Under the pieces are notes generated by a model. The model ran no database searches, had not been told where the DNA came from, and saw nothing but the letters and a program-made list of their open reading frames with translations. From NCBI GenBank assembly GCA_947455415.1, contig CANGNX010000003.1:1-41578 (forward strand): a stretch of DNA of 41,578 nt. Reading direction: 5' to 3'. Source of the stretch: Opitutia bacterium (GTDB lineage: Bacteria > Verrucomicrobiota > Verrucomicrobiia > Opitutales > UBA953). A program made the translations under genes and the position numbers. Position 1 is the stretch's first letter. The number at the start of each line of letters is the position of its first letter. Of the stretch, positions 30,925 to 40,506 are shown piece by piece.

Positions 30925-32352
30925 CTATTTCTTTAAATCATAGCCGTCTTTGTGGTCTAACATCGTCCAACCCAACTCCGTCAGTTCCTTGCGTAGACGA
31001 TCTGCAGCCGCAAAATCCTTAGCCTGCTTAGCCGACCAACGTTGTGCGGCCAAGGCTACCACATTTGCCGGTGCACTTGGACCAGCGACTTCAGTAAAGA
31101 GCACCAAGCCTAAGGCATACAAAATTTTCCCTAAACCGCTTAGGTCATGACGGGCTTGGGCTTCGGTTAATTCGGATTTATCCGCTAACATCGTAAAGAC
31201 CTGCCCCAAGCATCCAGGAATATTTAAATCGTGCTGGAGTACTTCCCAGGCGTGCGCAAAACGACCCCATGCGGTCTGCGTTTCCATTACCGTGGGAACG
31301 CTAAATTCCGCCTTAGTGAATCCAGCCACCTGTAAAAGTTTTTCCACACCACGTTCAATCTTCCCCAGTGCTGAGCGGGCATCTTCCAAGCCCTTCATCG
31401 TGAAATTAAGCGACGTGCGATAGTGACCCGCAATCAAGGCGTAGCGCACCTCCATCGGCGAAAAGCCCTTCGCCACCAGTTCATCGAGTGTGAAGAGGTT
31501 CCCCTTACTCTTGGACATCTTCTCACCCTCCACCAACAAATGCGCACTGTGAAACCAATGCGCCGCAAACCCATTGATACCCGTAGCACATTCGGTTTGG
31601 GCAATTTCATTTTCATGGTGAGGGAAGCACAAATCAATACCACCACCGTGCAGATCAAAGGTCGCACCTAAGTGCGCTAAGGACATCGCCGAGCACTCAA
31701 TGTGCCAACCCGGACGACCCTCGCCCCACGGACTGGGCCAAAAATTATTTCCATCCTCCGGCTTGCGCGATTTCCATAAGGCGAAATCCGAAGCCGACTC
31801 CCGCTCGTACTCATCGGCGTCATTAGCCTCACCCGCACTATTGGTTGCCTGCGTCTCCTGCTTAGAGAAATCGATGTGACTTAACTTGCCGTAGCCCTTG
31901 CAACTATGGACCTTAAAGTAAACCGAGCCATCCTTCGACACGTAAGCGTGTCCACGCTCCACTAAGGCCTGGATCATCGCGATTTGCTGCGGGATGTGAG
32001 CGACCGCACTGGGTTCAACCTGCGGTGTCAACAAACCCAACGCCTTACAATCGGCATGAAATTTCTCGGTCCACTTTTTTGTAAAATCCGTCAACGTCTG
32101 CCCCGCTGCTTGCGCTCCGCGAATGGTCTTATCATCCACGTCAGTAATATTACGGACGTGCTTCACCTTGAGACCATCGACCTCAAGCGTCCGACGTAAA
32201 ACATCCTGCAAGGTGAAGGTGCGGAAATTGCCAATGTGTGCCGGTCCATAAACCGTCGGTCCGCAGCAATACATCCCAAAGGTCGACTTACCTGCCTTGA
32301 GTGACAAGGGGCGCATTTCACGCGACAAGGTATCGTGGAGCACAATGGGCAT
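30925..32352 (-). CDS. cysS: Cysteine--tRNA ligase
   Basis: MYCCGPTVYGPAHIGNFRTF, RNITDVDDKTI, GWHIECSAM, KMSKSKGN. ORF extends to 32421; the conserved start is likely 32352. Confidence 0.97.
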   Translation of the reverse strand: MPIVLHDTLSREMRPLSLKAGKSTFGMYCCGPTVYGPAHIGNFRTFTLQDVLRRTLEVDGLKVKHVRNITDVDDKTIRGAQAAGQTLTDFTKKWTEKFHADCKALGLLTPQVEPSAVAHIPQQIAMIQALVERGHAYVSKDGSVYFKVHSCKGYGKLSHIDFSKQETQATNSAGEANDADEYERESASDFALWKSRKPEDGNNFWPSPWGEGRPGWHIECSAMSLAHLGATFDLHGGGIDLCFPHHENEIAQTECATGINGFAAHWFHSAHLLVEGEKMSKSKGNLFTLDELVAKGFSPMEVRYALIAGHYRTSLNFTMKGLEDARSALGKIERGVEKLLQVAGFTKAEFSVPTVMETQTAWGRFAHAWEVLQHDLNIPGCLGQVFTMLADKSELTEAQARHDLSGLGKILYALGLVLFTEVAGPSAPANVVALAAQRWSAKQAKDFAAADRLRKELTELGWTMLDHKDGYDLKK

Positions 32353-32483
32353 ACCCGCAGTTAGATAAAAGCCCCGTCGATGGGCGAGAATGAATCCGTC
32401 ACCCCCATAAAAATAAGTCATAACTTCGATTTTGATTTAAATCACCCCACCCCACCGCCTATATCTGCACTCCTTAAACCACT

Positions 32484-33773
32484 ATGAAAATCGGAACCCG
32501 CACCCTCCACGCCGGCCAAAAAGCAGACCCCACCACGGGCGCCTGCGCTGTGCCCATCTACCAGACCACCAGTTATCAGTTCCGCGATACGGAACATGCC
32601 GCCAACCTCTTCGGCCTAAAAGAACTCGGTAATATTTATACTCGGATTATGAATCCGACCACCGACGTTCTCGAGCAACGACTCGCTGCCCTTGAAGGTG
32701 GCTCTGGCGCCCTCGCCCACTCCTCGGGCCAAGCCGCCATCACCGCATCCATTCTCAACATCGCCGGTGCCGGCGATCACATCGTCTCCGTGGCCCAACT
32801 CTACGGCGGCACCTACAACCTCTTCCACTACACGCTCCCTAAGCTCGGCATCGAAGTTTCTTTCGTCGACGGAGATGATCCTGAAAATTTCCGTAAAGCC
32901 GTTAAGTCCAATACCAAAGCCTTCTACGGTGAAGGCCTAGGCAATCCTCGCCTCAACATCTTCCCCTTCGCAGAAGTCGGAAAGATTGCCAAGGAACTCG
33001 GCATTCCCCTCATCATCGATAACACCGCACTCTCTCCTTTTCTCAATCGCCCCCTCGAACACGGCGCGAACATCGTTGTTCATTCGGCCACCAAACACAT
33101 CGGTGGACACGGCACCAGCATCGGCGGCATCGTTGTCGACGGCGGAAATTTCAATTGGGGTAGCGGACGCTTCCCTGGCTTCACCGAGCCCGATATGTCC
33201 TACCACGGCCTACCTCACTGGGAAGCCTTCAAAGCCTTCGCACCTGCGGGTGGTGCGAACATCGCATTCATCATGAAAATGCGCCTGCAGTTCCTGCGCG
33301 ACGTCGGTAGCTGCCTCTCACCCTTCAATGCCTTCTTACTCCTGCAAGGCCTGGAGACCCTTCACCTTCGCATGGAACGTCACTGCGCCAACGCCATGAA
33401 GGTCGCCCAATACCTCGAGTCGCACCCGAAAGTAAAATGGGTCAACTACCCTGGTTTGAAATCCTCTAAGTATCATGACCTCGCCAAAAAGTACCTGACC
33501 AATGGTTTCGGTGCGCTCGTCGGCTTCGGCGTGAAGAGCGGACACGAAGGTGGGACGAAGTTCATCAACGCACTTAAATTGCACAGCCACGTCGCCAACA
33601 TCGGCGACGCCCGCTCACTCGCGATTCACCCCGCTTCCACCACGCACTCGCAATTAACCGCAGCCGAACGTCAGGCCGCTGGCGTGACTGACGATTATGT
33701 GCGCCTCTCTGTGGGCATCGAAGACGTCGAAGACATCATCGCCGACCTCGAGCAGGCACTGGCCAACGCCTAA
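32484..33773 (+). CDS. metY: O-acetylhomoserine aminocarboxypropyltransferase/sulfhydrylase (Cys/Met metabolism PLP enzyme)
   Basis: [46 protein letters not shown] (PLP lysine), [10 protein letters not shown]. Confidence 0.94.
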   Translation: MKIGTRTLHAGQKADPTTGACAVPIYQTTSYQFRDTEHAANLFGLKELGNIYTRIMNPTTDVLEQRLAALEGGSGALAHSSGQAAITASILNIAGAGDHIVSVAQLYGGTYNLFHYTLPKLGIEVSFVDGDDPENFRKAVKSNTKAFYGEGLGNPRLNIFPFAEVGKIAKELGIPLIIDNTALSPFLNRPLEHGANIVVHSATKHIGGHGTSIGGIVVDGGNFNWGSGRFPGFTEPDMSYHGLPHWEAFKAFAPAGGANIAFIMKMRLQFLRDVGSCLSPFNAFLLLQGLETLHLRMERHCANAMKVAQYLESHPKVKWVNYPGLKSSKYHDLAKKYLTNGFGALVGFGVKSGHEGGTKFINALKLHSHVANIGDARSLAIHPASTTHSQLTAAERQAAGVTDDYVRLSVGIEDVEDIIADLEQALANA

Positions 33774-33793
33774 CTATATTATAAGTTCATCCG

Positions 33794-33829
33794 ATAGGCA
33801 GACCCTCACCGGTCTGCCTATTTTATTTC
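33794..33829 (+). terminator. Rho-independent terminator of metY
   Basis: ATAGGCAGACC-CTCACC-GGTCTGCCTAT: 11-bp perfect stem, then TTTATTT. Confidence 0.92.
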
Positions 33830-35625
33830 TGCTTAACGACGTCGAAGTCGTGATAACTTAAGAACTGTCGTGCCCCCTCCTCGCCCATGTAAGCTTCCAA
33901 CAGTTTGGGCTCAGTCTTCGTCAAATCCACCAAGATCAAACCGTCCAAACAACCGCCAAAACCTTGGTCGACATTAAAAGAAATTAAACGTCCGTTAAGT
34001 TTTAGATAATGCTTCAATAAAATTGGCACCGATTTGGCATCAGATTCTAAATCGCTCACTAATCCCGACACGTGTTCCAAGTCGAAGGCACAACGCTGCA
34101 GGACTTCAATGTCCGCGTCGCGCAGACTCATGGAACGGGGCGGATTCTTGGCGCGTACCAGGTTGACCAAATCATCCGCCGAGCGGTTATGCTTAAGGTA
34201 AGTTAAGATTAGTTCCTTTGAAGCCTGACCGTACTCGGGATTAATGCTCACTGGACCGAACAGCTGATGGTACTGCGGAAAACGTACCACGTAACGCCCA
34301 ATGCCACGCCACAACAACGGCAAACTCGTGGGACGACGTTGATACTCTTCGCGAATAAACGAACGTCCCATTTCCAACGCCGGATCCATGCGCTGAAAGA
34401 AATCTCCCTTAAAATCAAAAAGCGTCGAAGTGTACATGCCGTGCTTGCCTTTCAGCGGCAAAATCCGGTCGGTCGGACCCAATCGGTAGCCGCCCACCAC
34501 CTGCGATGCCTTATCATCCCATAAGACCATCTGATCATACCAGGCATCAAACGCATCAACATCACAATCCTTCCCCGTCCCCTCGGATACCGAACGAAAA
34601 GTTAGTTCACGCAATCGGCCAATTTCTCGCATCATGTGCGGCAACTCCGACCCCATAAAACGAAAAACCTTAAAATCACCCGAAGAAAGAAGCATGTCTT
34701 CTGCTGGTAAACTTTCCAACTCCGCTCGTAAAACCTTTGGATGCGCAGGACGAATCACTGGCGTAGCGTGAAGCAAAGTAGACCGGGGAACTACTTTAGT
34801 ATCAGTCCGTTCATTCTTCTTCGCCAACAACTCACATTTAAGCCTGATAAACTTCGTCGCCTCATCGTCGTCGGGATGGTCCGCTAATTGCATAGGTTGC
34901 AAAGCTTTGCCCGTACGTAATCGAATGACTTTCCCACGCTGGGCGTGAAACTCACGCAACAACATACTGGTCTGTAAACCAGGATTAAGTAAACCGAACG
35001 AATAAAACGTACGAGAGTTCTTACCCTCAATGTGGAGCGGTAAAATACTCGCCTTAAGCTTTCTAGCTAATTTCACCAACTGCGATGACCACAGCGACTC
35101 TTGCACCGAAAGGGAACGGAGTTTAAAGTTGGAAACCTCCCCCGCGGGAAAAGTAAAAACGCACCCGCCTGCCTTCAAATGATTCAGGATGCGACGTGTG
35201 CCCGATACATTACCCCAATCGGCCTGACGATCATTGAACGGATTCACTTCAATTAACCACGGGCGAATCCCAGGGATTTGCGCCAGCCAGCGATTACCCA
35301 CCACCAAAGCATCCGGCCTTGCCCGCAATATAAAATCCATCCCCACAATTCCGTCGGCCAAGCCATGCGGGTGATTAGCCATAATAATCAAGGGACCTTC
35401 CCGCGGAATCCGTGCGAGGCATTCGTCACTCCAAGTCGCCGAGAGCTGCGAAAATTCTTTCGCACTACTGAAGAAATCCGTCCGACCTGAAGTCTGTATT
35501 TTATTTAAAAATTCATCAAATTCACGGGCTTTCACCCACTGATTCACCAATGGACTGAGCCAGTGCATGAAACCTAAACGACTCTTAAGTTCAGCTAAAT
35601 TGGCACCGTGGGCGTGATTCATCAT
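33823..35625 (-). CDS. OlsF-like bifunctional acyltransferase (N-terminal LPLAT, C-terminal OlsB/GNAT-like N-acyltransferase)
   Basis: N-terminal LIIMANHPHGLADGIVGMD and FTFPAGEVSNF; C-terminal VFRFMGSELPHMMREIGRLRELTFRSVSEGTG, DKASQVVGGYRLG, GRSFIREEYQRRP. Confidence 0.85.
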   Translation of the reverse strand: MMNHAHGANLAELKSRLGFMHWLSPLVNQWVKAREFDEFLNKIQTSGRTDFFSSAKEFSQLSATWSDECLARIPREGPLIIMANHPHGLADGIVGMDFILRARPDALVVGNRWLAQIPGIRPWLIEVNPFNDRQADWGNVSGTRRILNHLKAGGCVFTFPAGEVSNFKLRSLSVQESLWSSQLVKLARKLKASILPLHIEGKNSRTFYSFGLLNPGLQTSMLLREFHAQRGKVIRLRTGKALQPMQLADHPDDDEATKFIRLKCELLAKKNERTDTKVVPRSTLLHATPVIRPAHPKVLRAELESLPAEDMLLSSGDFKVFRFMGSELPHMMREIGRLRELTFRSVSEGTGKDCDVDAFDAWYDQMVLWDDKASQVVGGYRLGPTDRILPLKGKHGMYTSTLFDFKGDFFQRMDPALEMGRSFIREEYQRRPTSLPLLWRGIGRYVVRFPQYHQLFGPVSINPEYGQASKELILTYLKHNRSADDLVNLVRAKNPPRSMSLRDADIEVLQRCAFDLEHVSGLVSDLESDAKSVPILLKHYLKLNGRLISFNVDQGFGGCLDGLILVDLTKTEPKLLEAYMGEEGARQFLSYHDFDVVKQK

Positions 35626-35692
35626 TCTCCTTAACTTAACTCACCGATAACCATTTCAGGCTTCGAATGAGTGACAATTAGGTGTCGAAGTT

Positions 35693-36493
35693 CTAGAAAC
35701 CAAAAAACGCTCGAGCATTCAGCGTGGCAATTTCAGCTAACTCGTCCACCGGAATACCCAAAACCTCCGCGGCCTTAAGGGCAATCTCGGGTAAATTAGC
35801 TGGGGTGTTTTCTTTACCACGCTTCGATTGTGGCGAAAGGTACGGTGCGTCGGTCTCCAACATCAACCTCGCCACTCCCTGTGCTTTTAATGCTCCCAGA
35901 ATATTTGGACAATTGGGGTACGTGATCACGCCCGTGAACGAGGCCCGACCTCCGCGACGATTCAATTCCCGCACCGCCTCTGGTCCTTCTACAAAACAGT
36001 GGAACACAACCTTGCGCCAATCCACGCCACTTTCGTCAATCATCTTCACGCAGTCCGCGAAGGCATAACGCGAGTGAATCACCACCGGACAATCGAGTTG
36101 ATAAGCCAGCATGAGTTGCCGACGAAAGGCCCCCTGTTGCATTAACTTTGTTTGCGCACTTTCCGCGGGATCCGAAGGCAACCGATAATAGTCCAAACCA
36201 ATTTCACCCAGCGCCGCTGGTACCGTGTGGTCCGCAAAATAGGGCGTAATTGCCGCAACCGTTTCTTCCCAACCTTCAATCACATGACAGGGATGTAATC
36301 CCACGGTGTGCTTAAAAAAATTAGGCTGGGCCTGTGCCATGTCACGATACTCCGACCAATCATCGAGGTCGGTCCCAATTGCCACGACGCCCTCCACGCC
36401 TGCCGCTTTCACGTTCGTCACCCATTCCGACAGCTTTCCCTGGCGGGCAACGGCGACCGGGTGACAATGTGAATCGAGTAAACGCACGACCAC
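35693..36493 (-). CDS. TatD family hydrolase/DNase
   Basis: LLDSHCHP, HTVGLHPCH, GEIGLDYYR, VIHSRYA, LMLETDAPYLSPQSKRGKENTPANL. Confidence 0.95.
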   Translation of the reverse strand: MVVRLLDSHCHPVAVARQGKLSEWVTNVKAAGVEGVVAIGTDLDDWSEYRDMAQAQPNFFKHTVGLHPCHVIEGWEETVAAITPYFADHTVPAALGEIGLDYYRLPSDPAESAQTKLMQQGAFRRQLMLAYQLDCPVVIHSRYAFADCVKMIDESGVDWRKVVFHCFVEGPEAVRELNRRGGRASFTGVITYPNCPNILGALKAQGVARLMLETDAPYLSPQSKRGKENTPANLPEIALKAAEVLGIPVDELAEIATLNARAFFGF

Positions 36494-36577
36494 CTACCTC
36501 TTTGGCAAAACGCTCACCGTGGCAACGCTAACCACCTCCTTCCTTGTCAAAATCCCCTCCCTCTTACTTAGTGCCTC

Positions 36578-37030
36578 ATGCAATACTGGTTAATGAAATC
36601 AGAGCCCGACGAATTTTCCTTCGCCGACCTCGAACGTAAAGGCCGCGAACCCTGGACCGGCGTGCGCAATTACCAGGCCCGCAATTTTATGCGCGCCGCC
36701 CAGGTGGGTGATACCGTTTTATTCTACCACTCCAACTGCGACGCTCCTGGCATCGCAGGCTTGGCCACGGTTTCTAAATTAGCCTTCCCCGACCCCACCC
36801 AATTCGACCCCAAGTCCGATTACTTTGATCCGAAATCCCAACGTGATGAACCACGCTGGCACTGCATCGAAGTTTCGTTTTATAAGAAATTTAAGAAGCA
36901 CGTTGGCCTTGAAACGCTAAAAGCCACACCCGGCTTGAAAAGCATGCTCATCATGCGCCCAGGTAATCGACTCTCCGTCACGCCCGTCACGGCCGCCGAA
37001 TTTAAACAGATTCAAAAACTCGGCAACTGA
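36578..37030 (+). CDS. EVE domain-containing protein (THYN1/YTH-like fold)
   Basis: QYWLMKSEPDEFSFADL...WTGVRNYQARNFMRAAQVGDTVLFYHSNCDAPGIAGLA. Confidence 0.95.
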   Translation: MQYWLMKSEPDEFSFADLERKGREPWTGVRNYQARNFMRAAQVGDTVLFYHSNCDAPGIAGLATVSKLAFPDPTQFDPKSDYFDPKSQRDEPRWHCIEVSFYKKFKKHVGLETLKATPGLKSMLIMRPGNRLSVTPVTAAEFKQIQKLGN

Positions 37031-38298
37031 GTCTCCCTTTCTTGCGGGAGCCAGTAAGATAAAATGGCGACTGGAATAAAAAGGAAGGAGGCGTAGAAGA
37101 GACACTGCGTGTAATCGCCCACGTGGGCAAAAATGCCAAAAAAAACCGTGCCAGCCGCCGCAAAAATACGGCCAATGTTATAACAAAAGCCCGCCCCTGT
37201 GGTGCGCAGCAGCGTTGGAAACAATGGCGGCAAACACATGGTGAAGAGCCCAAACACCCCTTGCGTAAAACCAATCGCTGCAAAAAGCACGTAGGTTGTA
37301 CTCAAGCTCCATACCGTCGAGAAGGTGATCCACATTAAAACCGCGTATAGCGTAAACAGTAACATGAAGGCCCAGCGGTAACCCAGCAATCGGGCCAACG
37401 CACCCGCTCCAAAATTACCCACGAGCGACCCCACCATAATCCAGAAGAGTGCCGTCAACGGTACCGTCTGTTTTAATGCGGCCTCTAAGCCAACCACTTC
37501 GGGGTGGTGTAAAATATATCCCTGCTGCCAAAACATAAACGTCCAGTGTGCCGTGAGTGAGATCGCACAAATCGAAAGTGCTAGCCAAGTCGTCCGCCGA
37601 TTAACCTTCGAAAATAATTCTGACATCGGTGGCATGACTCGCCCCACCTTAGCGGCGTGCCACTCCTCCGTCTCCGGCACCGCCTTCCGAATCCACAAGG
37701 TAACCAATGCGGGCAACAACCCCACCAAGAACACCCACTTAGGTTCGTAGCTCGAAAACGACTGCAAGAAGTAGACTGCAAAAATTGCCGCTAAAATTCC
37801 GAAATTAACCGCACACTGTAAAACGGCCGCAATCCAGGGGCGCCAATGCTTCGGCCAAGTCTCCGATAATAACGAAGCACCCACCGCCCATTCACCACCA
37901 ATACCTAAAGCCGCCAGAAATCTAAAAATCATCAAGTGCCACCACTGCGTTGCCCAAAACGACAAACCCGTGAACACCGCATACGTTAAAATGGTAAGTA
38001 CTAAGGTTCGACTGCGCCCAAGGTAATCGCCCAGTCGGCCAAAAAAGACCCCACCCACTGCCCAACCCACCAAGAATGCCGCTTGAATAATTGAAGCGTA
38101 ATGCGCGACATCGTCCCGTTTCGTATCCGCAGTCCCCAGCAGCTGTCCGACAAATACCATCGCAACCAAAGTATACAGGTGCAAATCCAACCCATCAAAG
38201 AACCAACCCAACCAAGCGGCTAGGCCCGACTTCTTCTGGGCGGAACTAAGCTGACGCCAATGCGCCACCGAGGCTTTGGCGTCAGCACTAGAACTCAT
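37012..38298 (-). CDS. MFS transporter (metabolite:H+ symporter-like)
   Basis: WFFDGLDLHLYTLVA, AFLVGWAVGGVFFGRLGDYLGRSRTL, FLAALGIGGEWAVGASLLSETWP. Confidence 0.92.
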   Translation of the reverse strand: MSSSADAKASVAHWRQLSSAQKKSGLAAWLGWFFDGLDLHLYTLVAMVFVGQLLGTADTKRDDVAHYASIIQAAFLVGWAVGGVFFGRLGDYLGRSRTLVLTILTYAVFTGLSFWATQWWHLMIFRFLAALGIGGEWAVGASLLSETWPKHWRPWIAAVLQCAVNFGILAAIFAVYFLQSFSSYEPKWVFLVGLLPALVTLWIRKAVPETEEWHAAKVGRVMPPMSELFSKVNRRTTWLALSICAISLTAHWTFMFWQQGYILHHPEVVGLEAALKQTVPLTALFWIMVGSLVGNFGAGALARLLGYRWAFMLLFTLYAVLMWITFSTVWSLSTTYVLFAAIGFTQGVFGLFTMCLPPLFPTLLRTTGAGFCYNIGRIFAAAGTVFFGIFAHVGDYTQCLFYASFLFIPVAILSYWLPQERETQLPSF

Positions 38299-38307
38299 TC
38301 TCGCTCA

Positions 38308-39252
38308 TTATTTAGCCGCTGGAGTAGCAACCGGAACCACGGGTACTGGAGTCGCTGGCGCCTTCGGCGGCACATACTTCGGGTTCACCGAAGCCTGCGG
38401 CGCTACCTTCATTAAATTAGGCGTAGTGTCACCCTTCGCATCACCCAGAGCAAATTTTGAACCACCCACTAAGATCTGACGGAAAATCGGGTTCGTCCAG
38501 ACATCCTCACGGTGACCCATGGCCGTGTAAAAGACCCGCCCCTTACCTTCATTACGTGCCCAGCAATTAGGGTACGGCGGACGCTGGTACATCGTGCCTT
38601 CCATAGCCGGCGCATCAATCACGGTGAGCACATGTATATCGGAATTATAATCCTTGAGCGAATACCACTCCTCTTGAAATGAGAACGACTCCCCGATCTT
38701 TTCGAAGCCCGGGAACGTCGGATCAATGACCGTGTTCTTCGCTACCTGCTGCTTGCCGTGAATGATAAATTCGGCCCCAAGGAATTTCACAAATGGGTCC
38801 GCCCTCTCGCAGTGATTAACGTAACGCTCCGGCCCCTTCTGGGATTCGTTGTCGGTATGAAAGGTATCCGAACACGAGTGCACACCAATAAATCCCTTAC
38901 CTGCACGTACGAAGTCAAAAATGGCCTGCTTCCCCGCTAACGTCATCGGCGGATTTTTATCGCGACCCAGGTCACATAAATCACCCGTCGTGTAGAACAT
39001 CAGGGCATCGAACTGCGTTAGGTACTCTGGACTAAATTTCGAGCCGTCTTTAGAGAACGTGAATTCCCAATTATTTTCTTTACCCAGGATTAATAACTCC
39101 TTCTCCGCAAAACTGGGCTGACCCTTCGCCCATGAAATCACTTCGTGCTCATAGCCGCTCGACTTCGTAAAGAAGAGAATTTTGCGAGTGGGGACTTCTG
39201 CGGCACCAAGCGCAACAGTCACCAAGCTGAATAGTAAAGTACGGAGTAACAT
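38308..39252 (-). CDS. Secreted ThuA domain protein (trehalose-utilization-like)
   Basis: Signal peptide MLLRTLLFSLVTVALGAAE; KILFFTKSSGYEHEVI; GKGFIGVHSCSDTF; GKGRVFYTAMGHREDVW; Pro-rich tail. Confidence 0.9.
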   Translation of the reverse strand: MLLRTLLFSLVTVALGAAEVPTRKILFFTKSSGYEHEVISWAKGQPSFAEKELLILGKENNWEFTFSKDGSKFSPEYLTQFDALMFYTTGDLCDLGRDKNPPMTLAGKQAIFDFVRAGKGFIGVHSCSDTFHTDNESQKGPERYVNHCERADPFVKFLGAEFIIHGKQQVAKNTVIDPTFPGFEKIGESFSFQEEWYSLKDYNSDIHVLTVIDAPAMEGTMYQRPPYPNCWARNEGKGRVFYTAMGHREDVWTNPIFRQILVGGSKFALGDAKGDTTPNLMKVAPQASVNPKYVPPKAPATPVPVVPVATPAAK

Positions 39253-39309
39253 GGGGGTAGTTCTTGTGCATTTAAGTCTTCTACTAACCGCATGCAAGCC
39301 GATGCCTAC

Positions 39310-40506
39310 TTACCGGGCATTAAAAAGTCCCACCAACGCCCCCAAGGCTATCAATACGGGGACCGATAGCCTACCATTATAAAATATATATCCCGTAACC
39401 GCCGCCACCGCGACCAACAGTGGCATCGTCCACACGGCCAGTAGCAAGGTAAGTCCAAGGTACAAAATCGCCCCGACCGCCACGGCTGACACCATACTGA
39501 CAACATCATGGAAACGGCGATCCCCCACCCCATCTTCGGCCAACGGCGCGAATGCCAGAATCACGGCGGTCGAGGTATAAAATGTAAACAAGGCCGCAAT
39601 GATTAATCCGGTCACACCCCAGACGATGTTCTCATTTCCGGCAAAGATTTTTCCGTGATACCCAGCGAGGAACGCCACGAAACTTCCCGCTAGTAATAAA
39701 GGACCAGGTGTGGCCTCACCCACAATCAAAGCATCGCCAAATTGTCCCGGCTTCAGCCAACCCGCGGCTTCCGATTTCACCTGCCAAATCCCCAATGCCG
39801 CATAAGCCCCACCAAACGATGCTAAGACCGCGAACAACGAGGTCTCTGCCAACCTCACGACTCCATGCTCGTGCTTGAAGATTAACCATAAAACTAAATA
39901 TAAACCTACCACTGGCACTAAGTAGCGCCCTACCCGGCGAAGCGCCGCTAACAACACTTCCGAAAGTTTCGGTAAATCCGCCTCGTCTTCTGAGCGCACA
40001 AACCACGCAAACAGCCCACCCACCGCGGCTAAAAATATAAATGGGACGGCCAGAAATAGCCCTGCCAAGGAGACACCCGTTGCCACCTTCAGTTCCTGCC
40101 GCACACAGGTGCGAAAGAACATTTTATAGCCAGCGACCAAAATAATACCTGCCACCGCCGCCCGGGCACCCGCCAGAACACCACCGACCACAGGAAGTTG
40201 ATTAGTCAAAACATACGCCCATGCCAACAAACCGCAGAGCAATAATCCCGGCAGAATAAAAAGCAGAGAGGCCATGACCGCCCCGACTTTGCCAAAGCGT
40301 CGCCACGCCACCCAGGCCACTAATTGCTGTGCTTCGGGACCAGGTAGAAACATACACAGGCCCATGCCTCGACTAAACTCCTCGGCACTTAGCCACGCCC
40401 GCTTACGCACACATTCCTCCTCCAACATCGCAATCTGTGCCATCGGCCCCCCGAACGAAAGCAGACCCATACGTAACCAGAAGAGAAATGGAAAGTCACC
40501 CCGCAT
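39310..40506 (-). CDS. chrA: Chromate transporter (CHR family, two-domain)
   Basis: RMGLLSFGGPMAQIAMLEEECV, GMGLCMFLPGPEAQQLVAWVAWRRFGKVGA; second half FASFGGAYAALGIWQ...GEATPGPLLLAGSFVAFLAGY. Confidence 0.9.
   Translation of the reverse strand: MRGDFPFLFWLRMGLLSFGGPMAQIAMLEEECVRKRAWLSAEEFSRGMGLCMFLPGPEAQQLVAWVAWRRFGKVGAVMASLLFILPGLLLCGLLAWAYVLTNQLPVVGGVLAGARAAVAGIILVAGYKMFFRTCVRQELKVATGVSLAGLFLAVPFIFLAAVGGLFAWFVRSEDEADLPKLSEVLLAALRRVGRYLVPVVGLYLVLWLIFKHEHGVVRLAETSLFAVLASFGGAYAALGIWQVKSEAAGWLKPGQFGDALIVGEATPGPLLLAGSFVAFLAGYHGKIFAGNENIVWGVTGLIIAALFTFYTSTAVILAFAPLAEDGVGDRRFHDVVSMVSAVAVGAILYLGLTLLLAVWTMPLLVAVAAVTGYIFYNGRLSVPVLIALGALVGLFNAR

Noticed and set aside
32422-32483. SAM or other riboswitch upstream of metY
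   Set aside because: Only about 60 nt, C-rich, with no recognisable riboswitch core.
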